Part shown: piece after piece, positions 62,389-64,000 of the stretch | Numbering within the stretch: position 1 is the first letter of the stretch | Layout of the letters: each line of letters starts with the position of its first letter | NCBI RefSeq assembly: GCF_012034935.1 | Contig: NZ_JAATEN010000001.1 | Span: forward strand, 186,001 to 250,000 | Length of the DNA stretch: 64,000 nucleotides | Direction of reading: 5' to 3' | Source: Streptomyces zingiberis | Lineage (GTDB): Bacteria; Actinomycetota; Actinomycetes; Streptomycetales; Streptomycetaceae | The notes under the pieces: model-generated | What the model was told of the DNA's origin: nothing | Database searches by the model: none | Seen by the model: the letters and a program-made list of their open reading frames with translations, nothing else | Program-made: the position numbers and the translations under genes

Positions 62389-63291
62389 ATGACCCCGCGA
62401 CTGAGCACCGTGATCCTCCCCGTCGACCGCTGGCACGAGGGCGGCCGGGCGAAGTGGCGGCGGGCCGAGGAGCTCGGCTTCCACGCCGCGTACACCTACG
62501 ACCACCTCTCCTGGCGGTCCTTCCGGGACGGTCCCTGGTTCGGCGCCCTGCCCACGCTCACCGCCGCCGCCACCGCCACGGAGCGCCTGCGGCTGGGCAC
62601 CCTGGTGACCTCGCCCAACTTCCGGCATCCGGTGACGCTCGCCAAGGAACTGATCTCCCTGGACGATGTCTCCGGTGGCCGGATCACGCTCGGTATCGGC
62701 GCCGGCGGCAACGGTTTCGACGCCACCGCCCTGGGCCAGGAGCCGTGGCCGCCGCGGGAGCGCGCGAGCCGCTTCGCCGAGTTCGTGGCACTGCTCGACC
62801 GGCTGCTCAGCGAGGACGCCCTCTCGCAGCGTGGCGCGTACTACTCGGCGGAGGAGGCCCGGAACATCCCGGGCTGCGTCCAGCGGCCCCGGCTGCCGTT
62901 CGCCGTGGCCGCGACGGGCCCGCGCGGTCTGCGGCTGGCCGCGCGGTTCGGGCAGGCGTGGGTGACCACGGGGGATCCGAAGCTGTTCGCCGAGGGCACC
63001 CCGCAGCAGTCGGTGGAGGCACTGCGCGGCCAGCTCGGGCGGCTGGGCGCGGCGTGCGAGGAGGCCGGGCGGGACCCGGCCGGGCTGGACAAGATCCTGC
63101 TCACCGGTTTCACCCCGGAGGGGGCCGGGCCGCTGCAATCCGTGGACGCCTTCGTGGACTTCGCCGGGCGCCACCAGGAGCTGGGCTTCACCGAACTGGT
63201 GCTCCACTGGCCGATCCCGGACTCCGACTTCGCGGCCGACCAGAACGTCTTCGAGAAGATCGCCACCGAGGCCATGAGCCGGCTCGGCTGA
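62389..63291 (+). CDS. LLM class (luciferase-like, F420/FMN) oxidoreductase
   Basis: 300 residues, bacterial-luciferase TIM barrel. ELGFHAAYTYDHLSW, LRLGTLVTSPNFRHPVTLAKEL, RITLGIGAGGNGFD and PFAVAATGPRGLRLAARFGQAW are family marks; many actinobacterial members use coenzyme F420. The C-terminal part has LHWPIPDSDF. The substrate is unknown. ATG 62389 begins the conserved part (STVILPVDRW) and has a -10 element just upstream but no ribosome site. Cytosolic, monocistronic. Confidence 0.92.
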   Translation: MTPRLSTVILPVDRWHEGGRAKWRRAEELGFHAAYTYDHLSWRSFRDGPWFGALPTLTAAATATERLRLGTLVTSPNFRHPVTLAKELISLDDVSGGRITLGIGAGGNGFDATALGQEPWPPRERASRFAEFVALLDRLLSEDALSQRGAYYSAEEARNIPGCVQRPRLPFAVAATGPRGLRLAARFGQAWVTTGDPKLFAEGTPQQSVEALRGQLGRLGAACEEAGRDPAGLDKILLTGFTPEGAGPLQSVDAFVDFAGRHQELGFTELVLHWPIPDSDFAADQNVFEKIATEAMSRLG

Positions 63292-63583
63292 GCGCCGCCC
63301 GCCCCCGGGGTGGCGAGGGCGGGGCGGGCCGACGCCGGGCCGGCCGGGAGGCGAAGGGGCAGGACGGCCCGCCGTGCGCGCGCCGGCGGGGCGGACCCAC
63401 CGCCGCGCACGACACCGCCGCCCGCCCCGGCACCGGCCGGGACCGGCCCGCCCGGCCTCGGCCGCCGCGTGCGTACGCCGCCGTCGCCGCTCCCGCGTCC
63501 CCGCCCCTCGACGTGGGGCGGAACACCGCTCCCCTGTGCGCCCGATCGCACTTCTGTACGCGCATATGCGGGAAGATGGAGGA
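63292..63583. other. Intergenic region before the second HAD gene
   Basis: 292 bases, no gene. The last 50 bases are less GC-rich (ttctgtacgcgcatatgcgggaa) and probably hold the promoter of the HAD gene. Confidence 0.4.
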
Positions 63584-64000
63584 GTGACCTCAGCTACCGA
63601 GCGGCCCGAACCGCACCAGCGGCCCCGGACGGCGGCCGGTGAACCGGCCCCCGTCGCCGGGCCCGTGCGGCTGATCGCCACCGATCTCGACGGCACCCTG
63701 CTGCGGGACGACAAGTCGGTCTCCGACCGCACCGTCGCCGCCCTGGCGGCCGCCGAGCGAGCCGGTATCGACGTCTTCTTCGTCACCGGCAGGCCCGCCC
63801 GCTGGATGGACGTCGTCAGCGCCCATGTCCACGGTCACGGGCTGGCCATCTGCGCCAACGGCGCGGCCGTGGTGGATCTGCACCGCGGCGGCCGGGTCGT
63901 CGACCTCCGTCCGCTGCACCGCCTCTCCGCGATGGACGTCGTCGGGGCGCTGCGCGTGGCGGCCCCCGGCACCTCCTTCGCCGTCGAGCTCACCTCCGGA
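63584..64000 (+). CDS. HAD family hydrolase, Cof type (partial, cut by window end)
   Basis: First 139 codons of a Cof-type phosphatase. After a polar start of about 28 residues comes motif [14 protein letters not shown], then motif II TGR in FFVTGRPARWMD and the conserved ICANGAAVVD. Very similar to the serS-linked HAD protein in this part ([14 protein letters not shown] is identical). GTG 63584 directly follows GGAGGA; the close spacing leaves some doubt about the exact start. Continues beyond the window. Confidence 0.9.
   Translation, partial: MTSATERPEPHQRPRTAAGEPAPVAGPVRLIATDLDGTLLRDDKSVSDRTVAALAAAERAGIDVFFVTGRPARWMDVVSAHVHGHGLAICANGAAVVDLHRGGRVVDLRPLHRLSAMDVVGALRVAAPGTSFAVELTSG

Overview
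The window is about 64 kb of very GC-rich DNA (roughly three quarters G+C, almost every codon ending in G or C). GTG starts, purine-rich ribosome sites, ATGA/GTGA stop-start overlaps and Pro/Ala/Gly-rich linkers are common. Product set and gene order (upp, TadA, Dabb protein, two SigB-type sigma factors; then HtrA protease, GDPD, DUF5926, Xaa-Pro aminopeptidase, copper operon, pheA, serS) match, from memory, the core chromosome of Streptomyces in the interval of S. coelicolor SCO404x to SCO395x. The window is therefore a Streptomyces (or very close) core segment. No insertion sequence, prophage, CRISPR array or rRNA was seen.

Layout: 0-9.7 kb holds an SDR oxidoreductase, nicotinate phosphoribosyltransferase, a secreted M28 aminopeptidase, a conserved 98-aa protein, a LytR_C protein, upp, the TadA-associated protein, tadA, tRNA-Ser(CGA), a 54-aa membrane protein and a Dabb protein. 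10-12.7 kb carries the tandem sigma factors (SigF-like, SigN-like). 12.9-18 kb has a MarR regulator with its DHA2 efflux pump, then a three-gene ABC operon. 18.4-19.9 kb has two tRNAs and an SSI-type protease inhibitor. 20.3-27.5 kb encodes a 1553-aa PAS/kinase-like/receiver-like protein, an acyl-CoA ligase and a SigE-family sigma factor. 27.8-36.8 kb has a secreted DUF1906 protein, tRNA-Ser(TGA), an exported HNH nuclease-like lipoprotein with a coupled 97-aa partner, an HtrA-type protease, GDPD, an anti-sigma-type ATPase, a DUF5926 protein, a probable small RNA and a primase/polymerase-domain protein.

37.9-48 kb holds Xaa-Pro aminopeptidase, a second anti-sigma-type ATPase, and a copper-trafficking operon (YcnI, Sco, PCuAC, CopC-CopD fusion, Tat-exported DyP peroxidase), followed by pheA. 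A 650-bp gap with a cluster of DnaA boxes precedes serS and a HAD phosphatase. 51-55.6 kb carries a Rha-like coiled-coil regulator and a four-gene double ABC operon.

55.8-62.2 kb is the most interesting part: a two-component system followed by a translationally coupled cluster of a small membrane-anchored protein ending in Ser-Gly-Ala-Ser, ApbE flavin transferase, a four-His ferric-reductase-like membrane protein, a NuoF-like NADH/FMN/Fe-S protein and a small ferredoxin. Together they look like a transmembrane electron-transfer chain with covalent flavin. An F420/FMN-type LLM oxidoreductase and a second HAD phosphatase, cut by the window edge, close the segment.

A recurring feature is leaderless transcription: at least nine genes have a TANNNT -10 element 6-8 nt before the start codon.
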